Below, piece after piece: positions 1 through 10,500 of a stretch of DNA of 64,000 nucleotides. Numbering within the stretch: position 1 is the first letter of the stretch; each line of letters opens with the position of its first letter. This DNA is from Pedobacter sp. PF22-3. GTDB taxonomy: Bacteria; Bacteroidota; Bacteroidia; Sphingobacteriales; Sphingobacteriaceae. The stretch lies in the NCBI RefSeq assembly GCF_026239555.1, contig NZ_JAPIVP010000002.1, positions 186,001-250,000 on the forward strand, given 5' to 3'. The notes beneath the pieces were generated by a model, which saw nothing but the letters and a program-made list of their open reading frames with translations, searched no databases and was not told the DNA's origin. Both the position numbers and the translations under genes were made by a program.

Positions 1-392
1 CCTGAAATGGCCTTTAATGCTTCCTGTTTAAATGGACCCAATGGACTTTTACTCTGTGCAATGGCAATCTGTTCATCAGCGGTATACGCCATGTAATAAG
101 TATTTCTCCTTTTAAATACCTGCGGGGCCCAAAAACCTTTGCTTCCAAAAGCATCGCCCTTTTTTAAAGCAAAACCATTATTTTCTGACTTTCTCTTCCA
201 GTTTTTAAGATCTTTTGAAACATAAACCAAAAACCCTTGATCACTACTGGTACCATATAAATAATAAGTGCCTTTATCTACGAAAACCGTAGGATCGGCA
301 AGGTAAAGGGTATCATTTAGCTGTTTTGCAACTATTTTTTCACTTATGAAACATAGTGAAAAACAGAAAAAAAGGGCGTAAATATATTTCAT
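1..392 (-). CDS. Glycoside hydrolase family 43 protein, N-terminal part (runs off left edge)
   Basis: Minus-strand frame opening with ATG at 392 and still open at position 1. It starts with a signal peptide (MKYIYALFFCFSLCF). Next comes LADPTVFVDKGTYYLYGT, the N-terminal blade of GH43 five-bladed propellers with the catalytic-base Asp in the ADPT context, and later GFWAPQVF and YYMAYTADE, also typical of GH43. Family members cleave arabinan, arabinoxylan or xylo-oligosaccharides, probably here in the periplasm. It lies downstream of DUF3823/SusD/SusC in the same direction, so it is the likely enzyme of this locus. The general acid and the rest of the protein are outside the window, so specificity cannot be judged. 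Confidence 0.85.
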   Translation of the reverse strand, partial: MKYIYALFFCFSLCFISEKIVAKQLNDTLYLADPTVFVDKGTYYLYGTSSDQGFLVYVSKDLKNWKRKSENNGFALKKGDAFGSKGFWAPQVFKRRNTYYMAYTADEQIAIAQSKSPLGPFKQEALKAIS

Positions 393-464
393 TGGCAATG
401 TTTAACTAAAGATAGGTTGCTGATAAAAATTAAATTAAAAAATATGATATCGTTCCCAGGTTCT

Positions 465-560
465 CGTCATTGCGAGAAGGCTTTTTCAGCCGACGAAGCA
501 ATCTTTGTTGCGGAATCGCTAGCATGAAAGATTGCCTCGTCGTTCCTCCTCGCAATGACG
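465..560. repeat. Palindromic intergenic repeat (REP-like)
   Basis: Outer arms cgtcattgcgag (465-476) and ctcgcaatgacg (549-560) are exact inverted repeats. Inner arms 492-505 and 528-541 pair with one mismatch. The element sits between the GH43 and DUF3823 genes and could fold as a long hairpin or behave as a REP/MITE-type dispersed repeat. Confidence 0.75.
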
Positions 561-604
561 ATTACTCTATTGGAGTCTGTCAATTCTAAATCATCATCCA
601 GCCT

Positions 605-1306
605 TTAAAAAACTATTTTAGTTACCGGTGTAAAAATCAAATCGTCAACACCGGCAATTTTAACGCCTATCCTCGCAAAAACATAATTTTGAGTAGGTGT
701 AATGCTCGGGATCGTTACACTCATGTTCAGGTTATTGAGGTCGGCAATGGCCGCTCCATTGATCTGCTGGGTAGCAACGTTATTGCTGCCATCTACAAAC
801 TGTGTTTTGTTAATGTAAAGCGATACATTTTCAACATCCTTGCCGTCTGCATTGGTAATGATTTTCTCAAGTTTGCAGAAAGCATTTACTTTGCCCGCTG
901 CAGCGGCAATTGTGGCGCCGCGAATCATGTAATAAGGCATTACCTCAATATCCATGGTTTTACTGCCGTTGATATTTACCGCAATGGTATCTTGTTTACC
1001 AGCAGCATTCTTTTTCCATAAAAAAGGTCCCTGGTTTGGTGAAAAAACCAGTTTATAATCTCCATTGAATAATTTGGCAGAATAGGTTCCATCCTGGCTC
1101 ACATTCACATTTAGTGCTGAATAGTTACCAAAACCCGACTGCCAGAGTTCGAAATTCACCTGACCATATTGAACGCTAATGGGTTCTCCCTTGTACACGA
1201 TCCGTCCGCTAAAGTCGGCTTCGGGTGCATCATAATTATCTTTTTTACAGGAAGCAAAAAGTACGGCAATAAGTGCCCCTATCATGAAATAAAATCTAAT
1301 TTTCAT
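605..1306 (-). CDS. DUF3823-type lipoprotein of a SusC/SusD locus
   Basis: A 233-residue protein with a lipoprotein signal (LFASC, Cys20), so it is probably lipid-anchored. The N-terminal half (DFSGRIVYKGEPI, then GTYSAKLFNGDYKLVF) resembles a carboxypeptidase-regulatory-like or Ig-like beta-sandwich. The whole matches the DUF3823 pattern found just after SusD genes. These are accessory surface lipoproteins with presumed glycan-binding roles; no catalytic motif is visible. It begins 12 nt after the SusD stop and is surely in the same operon. Confidence 0.8.
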   Translation of the reverse strand: MKIRFYFMIGALIAVLFASCKKDNYDAPEADFSGRIVYKGEPISVQYGQVNFELWQSGFGNYSALNVNVSQDGTYSAKLFNGDYKLVFSPNQGPFLWKKNAAGKQDTIAVNINGSKTMDIEVMPYYMIRGATIAAAAGKVNAFCKLEKIITNADGKDVENVSLYINKTQFVDGSNNVATQQINGAAIADLNNLNMSVTIPSITPTQNYVFARIGVKIAGVDDLIFTPVTKIVF

Positions 1307-1318
1307 ATCTATATCTGC

Positions 1319-3241
1319 TTATTGGTTAGGGTTTCTTACAATTTTAGGGTTTCCGTTAAGCACATCCTGCCCAATTGAAGAGTAGTAATTTCCGATGCGG
1401 AAACGGTGTGCAGCGGTTACACGGCTTGGTTTGATTACTTTAAAAATATATTTTAAATGGTTGGCATTGCCCGGATTATAATATTTGTAAGGCCACAAAC
1501 CAAATACTTGTGTGCTGGTACGTGTTGCACTACCAATGTTGTTTGCATTAATAAAATCGGCTGCCGACATGTTACTGCCATTCCAAACTTTATCGGCCAG
1601 TCTCCAGCGTTTCATATCCCAAAGTTCATGTCCTTCAAAAGCGAATTCTACTTTACGCTCGTGCACAATACGGTCGAAAGTAATTTGTGCCGGGGTTAGT
1701 GCAACCGTTAATCCTGCACGGTCTCTAACCTGTTTGATGTAGTTGGCTGCTGTAGCCGCATCGCCCAGTTCGAAAGCTGCTTCGGCTGCATTTAACAATA
1801 CCTCGGCGTAACGGTAGCGGATCCACCAAACATCACTACGGGTACCAATTTGTCCTGAACCTGTTGCCGGATCTAAATATTTGCGGACATAAAAGCCTGA
1901 TTGTGCACTGAATTCGAGTCCATCTACCGGGCCATCTCTTCCAACTACCTGTACGGATGCCGGATTATCTGGCAGTACTTCACTTTTGCTCTGCCCGAAA
2001 TTATCTCCGGTAATAATGGTACCATTAGCCAATTGATAACCCGCCCAGATATCAACGGTTTTGCCCTTAAACTGTGTTCCCGGAAGAATTACTGTTCCAG
2101 CCAAACGTGCATCCCTGCCTGCAAAAATATCGGTGATATTGGTATAATAGACCGGGTTACCACTTCCATCAACCGAAGCCATAGATGCGTAGGTATTATC
2201 CAGTTTTTCGAATGACTGAACCAGGTTTAATGATGGATTTAAACGTCCGCCCTGTGCTTCTTCAGCAGAAGACCGTGGTTGATTATCAATGGTAAAACCA
2301 TGAGCCTTATTTGTTTTCAACTTAAAATCTTTTGCAAAAATCACTTCCGGATTACTGCCTTTATCAGTAAAAAGCGCCGCAAAATTTTCAGATAAATTCG
2401 GGTTCTTTTTGTATAGTGAATATTTACCACCGTCAATAATCTCTTTTGCGGCTGCTAAAGATTTGGTAAAATAAGCATTGGCCAGGCTTGATGATATGCC
2501 AACCTCTCCACCTGGCAAAGTTAATTGCGAATTGCTGTATTTGGCAATTGAACCGGCATACAATGCTGCTCTTGATTCCATGGCTAGTGCCGCAGCTTTT
2601 GTAGCCCTACTCTGTACAGTCGGATTATCGGGCAGTATGTTTTTAACCGCTTCTAATTCAGCAATCACAAAATCATAAATTTCGGTTTCTTTTGCCCTAG
2701 GGAACTGAAGGTAGCTTGGGTCGCCGCTATAATCGTAATCTAAAACGGTCGTAATCAACGGTACACCACCCATTCTTTTTACCATTTCGAAATAAACCCC
2801 CGCTCTGATAAAACGTGCTTCGGCCAGGAAACGGTCGCGGTCTTCTGCTTTTAAAGCGGTAGATTCCTGACCACGTTTAATAAACATATTCAAGTCGCGG
2901 ATATAACCATAAGCACCCATATCCCAATATCTCCAGGCATCATAACCATATTCTAAATTCTGGTGACGGAAATAGTCGCCGCTGGCCGAGGCAAAACCTT
3001 CGTCAAAATCAGTAAAAGTATACCAGGCTTCAATGGTCTGGTAATCCGGATAACGATCGTAAAGATCGCCAACAACAGTTAACACCAGATTAGGATCTTT
3101 CCATACTGCATCAATGGGCAGGGTACTGGTAGGTTGTTTATCTAAAAATGCTGAATCTTTTTTACACGACTGCGCAAAACTCAAAAAGGCGATGGCAGCA
3201 AATGCATATATAATTTTTTTCATCTGATTAGTCTTTTTCAT
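1319..3241 (-). CDS. SusD/RagB family nutrient-binding outer-membrane lipoprotein
   Basis: 640 residues, usual SusD length, with a lipoprotein signal (FAQSC, Cys26). SusD landmarks include the early FLDKQPTS segment, repeated TPR-like helices (FLAEARFIRAGVYFEMVKRMGG, seen in pieces), and the C-terminal RYAEVLLNAAEA and ERKVEFAFEGHELWDMKRW blocks. It caps the SusC barrel and binds oligosaccharide at the cell surface. The first ATG lies right after the SusC stop; an internal ATG at 3223 gives a cleaner signal peptide (MKKIIYAF) and may be the true start. Confidence 0.95.
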   Translation of the reverse strand: MKKTNQMKKIIYAFAAIAFLSFAQSCKKDSAFLDKQPTSTLPIDAVWKDPNLVLTVVGDLYDRYPDYQTIEAWYTFTDFDEGFASASGDYFRHQNLEYGYDAWRYWDMGAYGYIRDLNMFIKRGQESTALKAEDRDRFLAEARFIRAGVYFEMVKRMGGVPLITTVLDYDYSGDPSYLQFPRAKETEIYDFVIAELEAVKNILPDNPTVQSRATKAAALAMESRAALYAGSIAKYSNSQLTLPGGEVGISSSLANAYFTKSLAAAKEIIDGGKYSLYKKNPNLSENFAALFTDKGSNPEVIFAKDFKLKTNKAHGFTIDNQPRSSAEEAQGGRLNPSLNLVQSFEKLDNTYASMASVDGSGNPVYYTNITDIFAGRDARLAGTVILPGTQFKGKTVDIWAGYQLANGTIITGDNFGQSKSEVLPDNPASVQVVGRDGPVDGLEFSAQSGFYVRKYLDPATGSGQIGTRSDVWWIRYRYAEVLLNAAEAAFELGDAATAANYIKQVRDRAGLTVALTPAQITFDRIVHERKVEFAFEGHELWDMKRWRLADKVWNGSNMSAADFINANNIGSATRTSTQVFGLWPYKYYNPGNANHLKYIFKVIKPSRVTAAHRFRIGNYYSSIGQDVLNGNPKIVRNPNQ

Positions 3242-3242
3242 G

Positions 3243-6200
3243 TTACAGCGTTAATTTAATTCCGATGTTAAAAAACTTGTTCTGTGGGTATTGCAATCCA
3301 TTATCATCTGCAATTTCCGGATCTACACCATAATCGCTCAGGTTATCGATAGAAAACAGGTTGTATCCATTTACATAAACCCTGGCATTCTGGATCTTAA
3401 TTTTTTCGGCCCATCTTTTTGGCAGGGTATAACCTACTTCGAGCGTACGGGCACGCAGATACCTTACATTGTGCAGCCAGAAAGTAGAGTTTTTGTTATA
3501 ATTACTATGCCCGCCATCATTAAAGCGCAATGCAGGATATTTACCAGGGATCCATGCGCTATTCAGGTCGTATGGATTAGTGCGGTGCCAGCTGTCATCT
3601 GCAAAGTTCTGCAATAAAGCTCCCGTATTCTGGAATGCCCAGCGCTGTTCCCAGTTTTGATTCCACGAGTACATTGCACCGCCTGAAAAATCTGCTGTAA
3701 AATCGAAGTTTTTGTAAGAACCACCAATGGTAAAACCAAAGCCGATATTTGGCTGACCTGTTGTGGTATACCCAATTGGTCTTTGATCAAGATCGTTAAT
3801 CACACCGTCGCCGTTTTGATCCTTATAAATTAAATCTCCCGGCAATAAAGAGCGGTTTCCCTGTCCATCGATGTTTACTTTATAATTATTGATTTCATCA
3901 ATGTTCTGGAACTGTCCGGTTACTTCATATCCCCAAAAAATATCGGTATAACGCTGATTATAGCTATTTCTGTAATTGTCCCATGAGTTGCCATAACGTG
4001 GCTTGTACTGATCTAAAAATTTCCTGCGGCTGATGGAGATATTTCCACCAACGTTATAGTTGAATTCTCCGATCTTATCCCTGTAATTTAACGCGAATTC
4101 GGCTCCGAACTGCGCGTCGCTTTCCAGGTTTTCTGCGGCCAGTGGATACCCCAGTTCAATTGGTACCAATACATCATTTTTAACCTGTTTTAAACCGGTA
4201 CGTTTTCTGTAGAAATAATCGGCAGTTCCGCTAAGTTTAGTATTGAATAATGAAAAATCCAGACCTATATCGGTAATTTTGCTCTTAAACCAGGTAAGAT
4301 TATTGATAACGGGGCCCTTATCTCTTGAAGTAGTAATATTTTTTCCATCCAAGATCACAGTACCCTGATTGTAGCGGTATCCCGGAATGTAAGCAAAAGG
4401 ATCGATACCCAGATCATCATCCCCAAGTACGCCATACGAAGCCCGAAGTTTCAGATCATTTAAGATTGTACTTTCACCTAAAAGCGATTTCATAAATTTC
4501 TCCTGGGTAATTCTCCAACCGATGGATGCGGAAGGGAAATAACCTACACGTCTATCAGGTGCGAATTTCCATGAGGCATCTCTACGACCAGAAAGTTCCA
4601 GGTAATATTTGTTGTCATAATTATAGTTTAGCCTGGCTACGTAACCAATACGGGCCTCTTCTTCCTGAATGTCTGCAAAATCCTGACCGTCCATATCAGC
4701 GAACTGCAGAACAGGCAAAATATTGGTTTGTGGTACGGCATGCTGGAAAGTATAGGTTCTAAAACGATCCAAACGTTCTGCTACCAAAACACCACCTATA
4801 GTGTGTTTGCCAAAAGTACGATTGTAGTTGGCCTGTACCTGATAGGTATTGGTGTATATTTTCTCATTCCTGCGTTCTCTGTAAGGATTAGAGCTTCCTA
4901 CTTTTTCCTCGTATATGCCAGTTTCAGGGTGGTAGGTATACACATTGTAGGTATACTCATGGCCATTAATCACATTATCGGCGATATAATAAGAGTACAA
5001 ACCTTTAATTTCCAACCCTTTAATTGGCGTATCATAACTTGCTGATAAATTGGTCTGTAAAACCCTCCAGTCTGATTTCCAGTAACCGGTTAAGGCTTTA
5101 CTCTGTACGGCAAACTGTTCGGTATTGTGCCCGATATCATTTGGGTAATTGGGATTTCCATTGGCATAAGCCTGTTCAGTCGGCCTGTTTCTCAAAAGCG
5201 CAAAACGTGCGGCAAAATAATCGTCACCGCCCGGTACCCCTGGCTGATCGCGGCTTTCTATACGGCCGTTGATCAACATCCCTACTTTAAAACGGTCAGT
5301 TATTTTAGCCTCGATATTACTCTGGATATTGGTTCTTTTAAAATCAAACTCTCTATCCTTTCCATATACCCCTTTCTGATCTAAGTGTGTGCCTGAAAAG
5401 TAATAATTTACCTTATCGCTGCCACCAGAAGCACTTAAATTAATAGAAGATTGTGGTGCATTCGGCGCAATGATGATATCTTTCCAGTTCTGGCTCTGAT
5501 AACCATATTCTGTTCCCGCTTTCCATTTTTCAAGTTCGGCTTGGGTAATATCAGTTTTGCCGTTCTGGTTTAATTCTGCGGTAGCCTTTCCTAACATCCA
5601 TTGGTAAGCATCAGTTGTTTCCGGGAAACGTACCCAGTTTTGCCATCCGGTATAAGCATCAACACTAAAGGTATTGCGCGTACTGTTTTTACCTCTTTTA
5701 GTCGTCACCAAAATTACCCCGTTAGCCGCCCTGCTACCATAAATAGCAGCCGAAGCATCTTTTAGCACGCTAATGGTTTCGATATCATTGGGAGAAATGT
5801 TATTAAACTGACCGGCATCCTGCTGAATCCCGTCTATAACATACAACGGATTGCCCATGTTACGGATCTGGATGTTGGCACTCGATCCCGGTCTGCCATC
5901 AGGCATCCTGAATGATACGCCCGGCAGTTTACCAGCAAGGCCCGTACTCACGGTTGAACCGCCATGTACTTTTTCCAGGTCTTTACTGCTGATGGAAGAG
6001 ATAGCCCCTGTTATGGCTTCCTTTTTCTGTGTGTTATACCCAACTACCACCACTTCGCTAAGATCGTTGTTGGATGGCTTAAGTTTAACATTAACCTGCG
6101 AACGCCCTGCCAGTGAAATTTCCTGATTGGCATAACCTACGTAAATAAAAATCAGGGTCGCATTTTTATCGGCCACCTGGATTTTAAATTTTCCGTCAGC

Positions 6201-6446
6201 ATCAGTAGTTGCACCTGTGCTGGTGCCCTTAATTTTAATGCTGGCACCCACAACTGTTTCGCCTTTTTCGTCGGTCACGGTACCAGTAACCGTACTTTGT
6301 TCCTGTGCTATAAGCTGAAATGAAAATAAGAGTAAGGTAATTGAGGTAAAAATAACGGAGCGGATTTTGCTTTTCAAAAACATCTTTTGAAGCAAATACC
6401 AATCCATGCGTACAAAGCCGCCATAGTAGAGTAAACTTCTTTTCAT
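3243..6446 (-). CDS. SusC/RagA family TonB-linked outer-membrane transporter
   Basis: 1067 residues. After a signal peptide ending near LIAQEQ comes a carboxypeptidase-D regulatory-like domain (TVTGTVTDEKGETVVGASI). Then follow the TonB-linked motif SEVVVVGYNTQKK, a plug domain (LYVIDGIQ, ISVLKDASAAIYGSRAANG) and a long beta-barrel ending in a short aromatic-rich strand. It imports oligosaccharide across the outer membrane with the adjacent SusD. The ORF start (6446) leaves about 20 odd residues before the signal peptide; the Met at 6383 is a plausible alternative. It is divergent from the hybrid regulator, which probably controls it. Confidence 0.95.
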   Translation of the reverse strand: MKRSLLYYGGFVRMDWYLLQKMFLKSKIRSVIFTSITLLLFSFQLIAQEQSTVTGTVTDEKGETVVGASIKIKGTSTGATTDADGKFKIQVADKNATLIFIYVGYANQEISLAGRSQVNVKLKPSNNDLSEVVVVGYNTQKKEAITGAISSISSKDLEKVHGGSTVSTGLAGKLPGVSFRMPDGRPGSSANIQIRNMGNPLYVIDGIQQDAGQFNNISPNDIETISVLKDASAAIYGSRAANGVILVTTKRGKNSTRNTFSVDAYTGWQNWVRFPETTDAYQWMLGKATAELNQNGKTDITQAELEKWKAGTEYGYQSQNWKDIIIAPNAPQSSINLSASGGSDKVNYYFSGTHLDQKGVYGKDREFDFKRTNIQSNIEAKITDRFKVGMLINGRIESRDQPGVPGGDDYFAARFALLRNRPTEQAYANGNPNYPNDIGHNTEQFAVQSKALTGYWKSDWRVLQTNLSASYDTPIKGLEIKGLYSYYIADNVINGHEYTYNVYTYHPETGIYEEKVGSSNPYRERRNEKIYTNTYQVQANYNRTFGKHTIGGVLVAERLDRFRTYTFQHAVPQTNILPVLQFADMDGQDFADIQEEEARIGYVARLNYNYDNKYYLELSGRRDASWKFAPDRRVGYFPSASIGWRITQEKFMKSLLGESTILNDLKLRASYGVLGDDDLGIDPFAYIPGYRYNQGTVILDGKNITTSRDKGPVINNLTWFKSKITDIGLDFSLFNTKLSGTADYFYRKRTGLKQVKNDVLVPIELGYPLAAENLESDAQFGAEFALNYRDKIGEFNYNVGGNISISRRKFLDQYKPRYGNSWDNYRNSYNQRYTDIFWGYEVTGQFQNIDEINNYKVNIDGQGNRSLLPGDLIYKDQNGDGVINDLDQRPIGYTTTGQPNIGFGFTIGGSYKNFDFTADFSGGAMYSWNQNWEQRWAFQNTGALLQNFADDSWHRTNPYDLNSAWIPGKYPALRFNDGGHSNYNKNSTFWLHNVRYLRARTLEVGYTLPKRWAEKIKIQNARVYVNGYNLFSIDNLSDYGVDPEIADDNGLQYPQNKFFNIGIKLTL

Positions 6447-6933
6447 ATTTGGTTAGGAATTTGGTTAAATACTAGAAGTAAATGGTTTTAGTTCGATTTA
6501 ATTCTTTCCAAAGATTCAGTTTTTAGCATTAGCGCGGGATACGTATTTGTATCAATATTTCTCCATTTTGTCTCGATTTGTGTTTAAGGAGTCTGTTTAG
6601 CCACGGAGGCTCAGAAACACGGAAAATGCCGCTCAATGCGTCATCCTGAGTTCAGCTCAGGATCTTTATAGCAACAGTTTTTTGGAAATGATGGGACTGG
6701 CACATTTCGGTTAGGGAAGCTCTGCTATCTCTTCAAGTCCTTTCACCGATGAAAATCCTACCAGTTGATACAATTCATAATATTCTTCTACTGCTCTATG
6801 CCGCAAGGGCATGGTAGTTTTTCACAGTTTATGCTGTTTTTTATTGGTGTTCAAGAATGCTGCGCATTTTGGAGCGCCAAAGTACCCAAAGCGCTTTGTC
6901 AATCCAGCAATGTGGCTTCTCACCGCCCATGCT

Positions 6934-7068
6934 GATCAAAAAAACAGTGGCACTTCGTTTTGTGTTCGATTTATATTAAATTTTGAATTCAACGCTAATG
7001 AACACAAAACCACTGCGTTTCAGGTTTGGCAATGCTATTTGGGCCATTGTGCACCTGTTTTTTTGATC
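6934..7068. repeat. Nested inverted-repeat element
   Basis: Perfect 13-bp outer arms gatcaaaaaaaca (6934-6946) and tgtttttttgatc (7056-7068) enclose perfect 11-bp inner arms gttttgtgttc (6957-6967) and gaacacaaaac (7000-7010). The layout suggests a non-coding mobile or REP-type repeat rather than a gene. Confidence 0.6.
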
Positions 7069-7190
7069 CTTCTGCCACTTGGGATTGACGTCGTCCTTCG
7101 CTAAAACCTCTGCTTTATTAAAGTCAGTTAGCAAAATGCCTAAACTATCCTTAAAAAAGATATATATTTTAGGAGAAAAACTGTGTGAAC

Positions 7191-7219
7191 ACCTCGCAGG
7201 TTTAACAAACCAGCGAGGT
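7191..7219. repeat. Short palindromic hairpin
   Basis: acctcgc (7191-7197) pairs with gcgaggt (7213-7219), with an inner ggttt/aaacc stem around a 3-nt loop. A second hairpin follows at 7263-7283 (gtaccgat/atcggtac). Both look like intergenic palindromes; neither has a clear T-run. Confidence 0.5.
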
Positions 7220-7521
7220 TTTACTCTACTCTGGGTTTTGCGTTAGGGATTGTAAGGGTTCAGTACCGATCTTTCATCGGTACCGGAGCAAAGCGAAGCC
7301 CTGAAAAGCCCGACCTTTGCGCAGCTTAGGTAACGCCAAAATTAATTGGCAATTGGCAATTGGCAGTTTTCAGGTCTATAAAAATTAAGTTTCTCACTAT
7401 CTTTAAGGCTTTCCCACATAAAATAGAATCTATCTCAATTTTTCTACATATCTGCTCAAATTTAAATTAGACTGAAAGCCAAACATTTCTTTAATATATT
7501 TGAGCTACTGACCAAGATATC

Positions 7522-10500
7522 TTGAAAAAACTCATCATCCTTTTATATCTGTTATTTTCGGCCAACCTGCTTTGGGCGCAGCCTTACTATTTCAGGCATT
7601 ACCAGGTAGAGAACGGACTTTCTAATAATACGGCCTTTTGCAGTGTACAGGATGGAAACGGTTTTATGTGGTTTGGCACAAAAGATGGCTTAAACCGGTT
7701 TGACGGTTATACTTTTAAAACCTACCGCTACGATACTGAAAAAGCTGGCAGTTTGGGCAATGATCTGATTTCTGCACTTCACCATGATCACGAACAAACA
7801 CTTTGGGTTGGTACAAACAACGGCGTGTATCAATACAATCCAACAAAAGAAAGTTTCGCCATTATTAAAGAGACTAAAGGGATGCGGATTACAGACCTGG
7901 CCAGCGATTTGCAAGGGAATTTATGGATCCTCTCTGCATTCAAAATATACTTATATCAGAAGCGTAGCAAGAAAATACAGGCATTTGTCCATAACGCACC
8001 ATTCGATGCCTCCCTGGTAACGATTTTAAAAGATGGTAGCGTATGGATCAGTACCGGAAAGGGAACGTTAGAAAAGTATAATCCCAAAACGAATAATTTT
8101 CAGCAGTTTAATATTAATGGAAAAAATGCCAAAACCGAATATGGCTGGGTATCCAGAATTGCAGAAACTGAAGATGGAAATTTATTGGTCGGCACGACAA
8201 ATCAAGGCGTTAAACTTTTCAACCCTGTTACCTTAACCTCAAAAAATATACTGAGGTTAAATGATGACCAAACGCCAATATTTGTTCGGGATATCAAAAA
8301 AACAGGGCCACACGAGTTTTGGATTGCCACAGAATCGGGCATTTACATTTATAATGACGAAAGTGGCGCTATTATCCACCTCAAAAAGCAATACAACAAC
8401 GATTATTCTTTAAGCGATAATGCGGTTTACACCATTTGTGTAGACCGTGAGGGTGGAGTTTGGGCCGGCACCTACTTTGGTGGGGTAAATTATTACTCAA
8501 CCCACACTTCATTGTTTACCAAATACTTTCCACAAAATGGTTCAAATTCAATCAGCGGAAGCGATGTACGGGAAATTACGAAAGACCGGGCTGGTAATTT
8601 ATGGATCGGTACGGAAGATGCCGGCCTGAACAAACTCGACGTAAAAACAGGCGCATTTAAACACTTTTTACCAGATGGAAAACCCGGGAGCATTGCCTAT
8701 TCCAATATTCACGGCTTACTGGTTGATGGCGATAAACTCTGGATTGGCACTTTTGAACATGGCCTGGATGTTTTAAACCTGAAAACAGAAAAGGTAATTA
8801 AACATTACCAGGCAGGTGTTGGAAATGCGTTACGCACCAATTTTATTGTTACTTTTTGTAAAACGCGGTCGGGTGAAATTTTAGTTGGAACCATTAATGG
8901 GATTTATCTTTATAATCGCAAAAGAGATGATTTCGACCCTATTGCAGGCCTCCCTTTTATTTTTTACGATTCGTTGATGGAAGATAGCAAGGGCAATATC
9001 TGGGCAGGCAGCTTTAACGATGGCGTATTCCAATTTAACTTATCCAAACCAGGTTATGTAAACTACCGGAATATCCCAAAGGATGCAAAGAGTTTAAGCC
9101 ATAACTCCGTAAATAGCATTTTTGAAGATAGTAAACAGCACATTTGGGTAACTACCGATGGCGGAGGGCTTTGCAGGTTTGATCAAAAGACACATCAATT
9201 TAAGCACTATGGAATAAAAGATGGTTTTCCTAGCAATTACCTGTTCCGCATTGAAGAAGATGCCTTGAATAAATTTTGGATTAGCAGTACCAGAGGGCTT
9301 ATCCATTTTGATCCGGCTACGGGTATAAGTAAAACTTATTCTAAAGCCAACGGGTTACTTACCGACCAGTTCAACTACAGTTCTGCCTATCAGGATGAAA
9401 ATGGCCAAACCTATTTTGGAAGCGTAAAAGGCCTGGTAAGCTTTAACCCAGCTAATTTAAAGGCAACAAAATATACGCCACCAGTGTATTTAACCGGGTT
9501 TCAGGTCAACGGTTCCGAAATAGGTCTAAACGGAAAGGATTCAGTTACCAACATATCGATCGTTTATGCCGATACCATCGAACTTAACTATAACCAATCA
9601 TCATTTAGTATCGACTTTGCGGCCTTAAGCTACCTATCGCCCGAAATGACCGAGTATGCTTATAAAATGACTGGACTTTATAAAGATTGGGAGTATTTAA
9701 AAACCAACCGGAAGGTTTATTTTACCAAACTTGCCCCGGGCAATTACATTTTTGAAGTGAAAGCTTTGGTTGAAGGAAGCAACATATGGACCACCAAAAA
9801 TGTTAAACTGCTGATCAAAATTCGTCCACCTTTTTATCTCAGCCCCCTGGCTTATCTGTTTTACCTGATCGCGACTGGCGGAATTATTTTCTTCCTGGTA
9901 CGAAGGTACCACCGAAAAATTGCGCTAAAGAACAGCAGGCGGATGGAAGTTTTTGAGCATGAGAAACAGAAGGAAGTGTATCAGGCGAAGATCGAATTTT
10001 TCACCAATGTTGCCCACGAAATCAGAACACCGCTCACCTTAATTATAGGACCGATGGAGAAACTGATAAAACAGGCGGATGCCGTTCCTGCAATAGAAAA
10101 AAATTTACGGATTATGGGGCGAAACACTGATCGTTTGCTTAAATTAACCAACCAATTATTGGATTTCAGAAAAACCGAAACCAGCGAATTTTCGCTAAAC
10201 TTTGTAAAAGCTGATATTTCTGAAATCTTAAAAGATATATTTATACAGTTCCAGCCAGCTGCAGAACAGCAAAATATCAATTACAATCTTCATTTACCCG
10301 AACAAAAACTCTATGCCTATATTGATGTAGAAGCTTTTTATAAAATAATCAGCAATTTGGTAGACAATGCAATTAAATATGGAAAGGCTAGCCTACAGAT
10401 TCACTTATCATTGCAGGAAGGTGATCGGTTTGTAGTGAAGGTTAAAAATGATGGAAATAGAATCCCTAAAGAAATCAAGGATAAGATATTTGAGCCTTTT

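Larger units (their letters stand above)
6447..7521. other. Intergenic region between susC and the hybrid regulator; repeats, no convincing gene
   Basis: About 1.1 kb with no credible gene. It contains a dispersed-repeat fragment (6601-6625, copied at 57921-57946), a near-palindrome around 6644-6665, a nested inverted repeat (6934-7068), a cctcgc hairpin (7191-7219) and an 8-bp hairpin (7263-7283). A TATATTTG box at 7495-7502 matches the Bacteroidota -7 consensus and would serve the downstream regulator, though no good -33 TTTG is seen. An open frame at 6811-7104 is explained by the repeat. Confidence 0.6.

Noticed and set aside
6811..7104. 97-codon plus-strand frame between susC and the hybrid regulator
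   Set aside because: It coincides with the nested inverted repeat, has no start context and shows no protein-like pattern.
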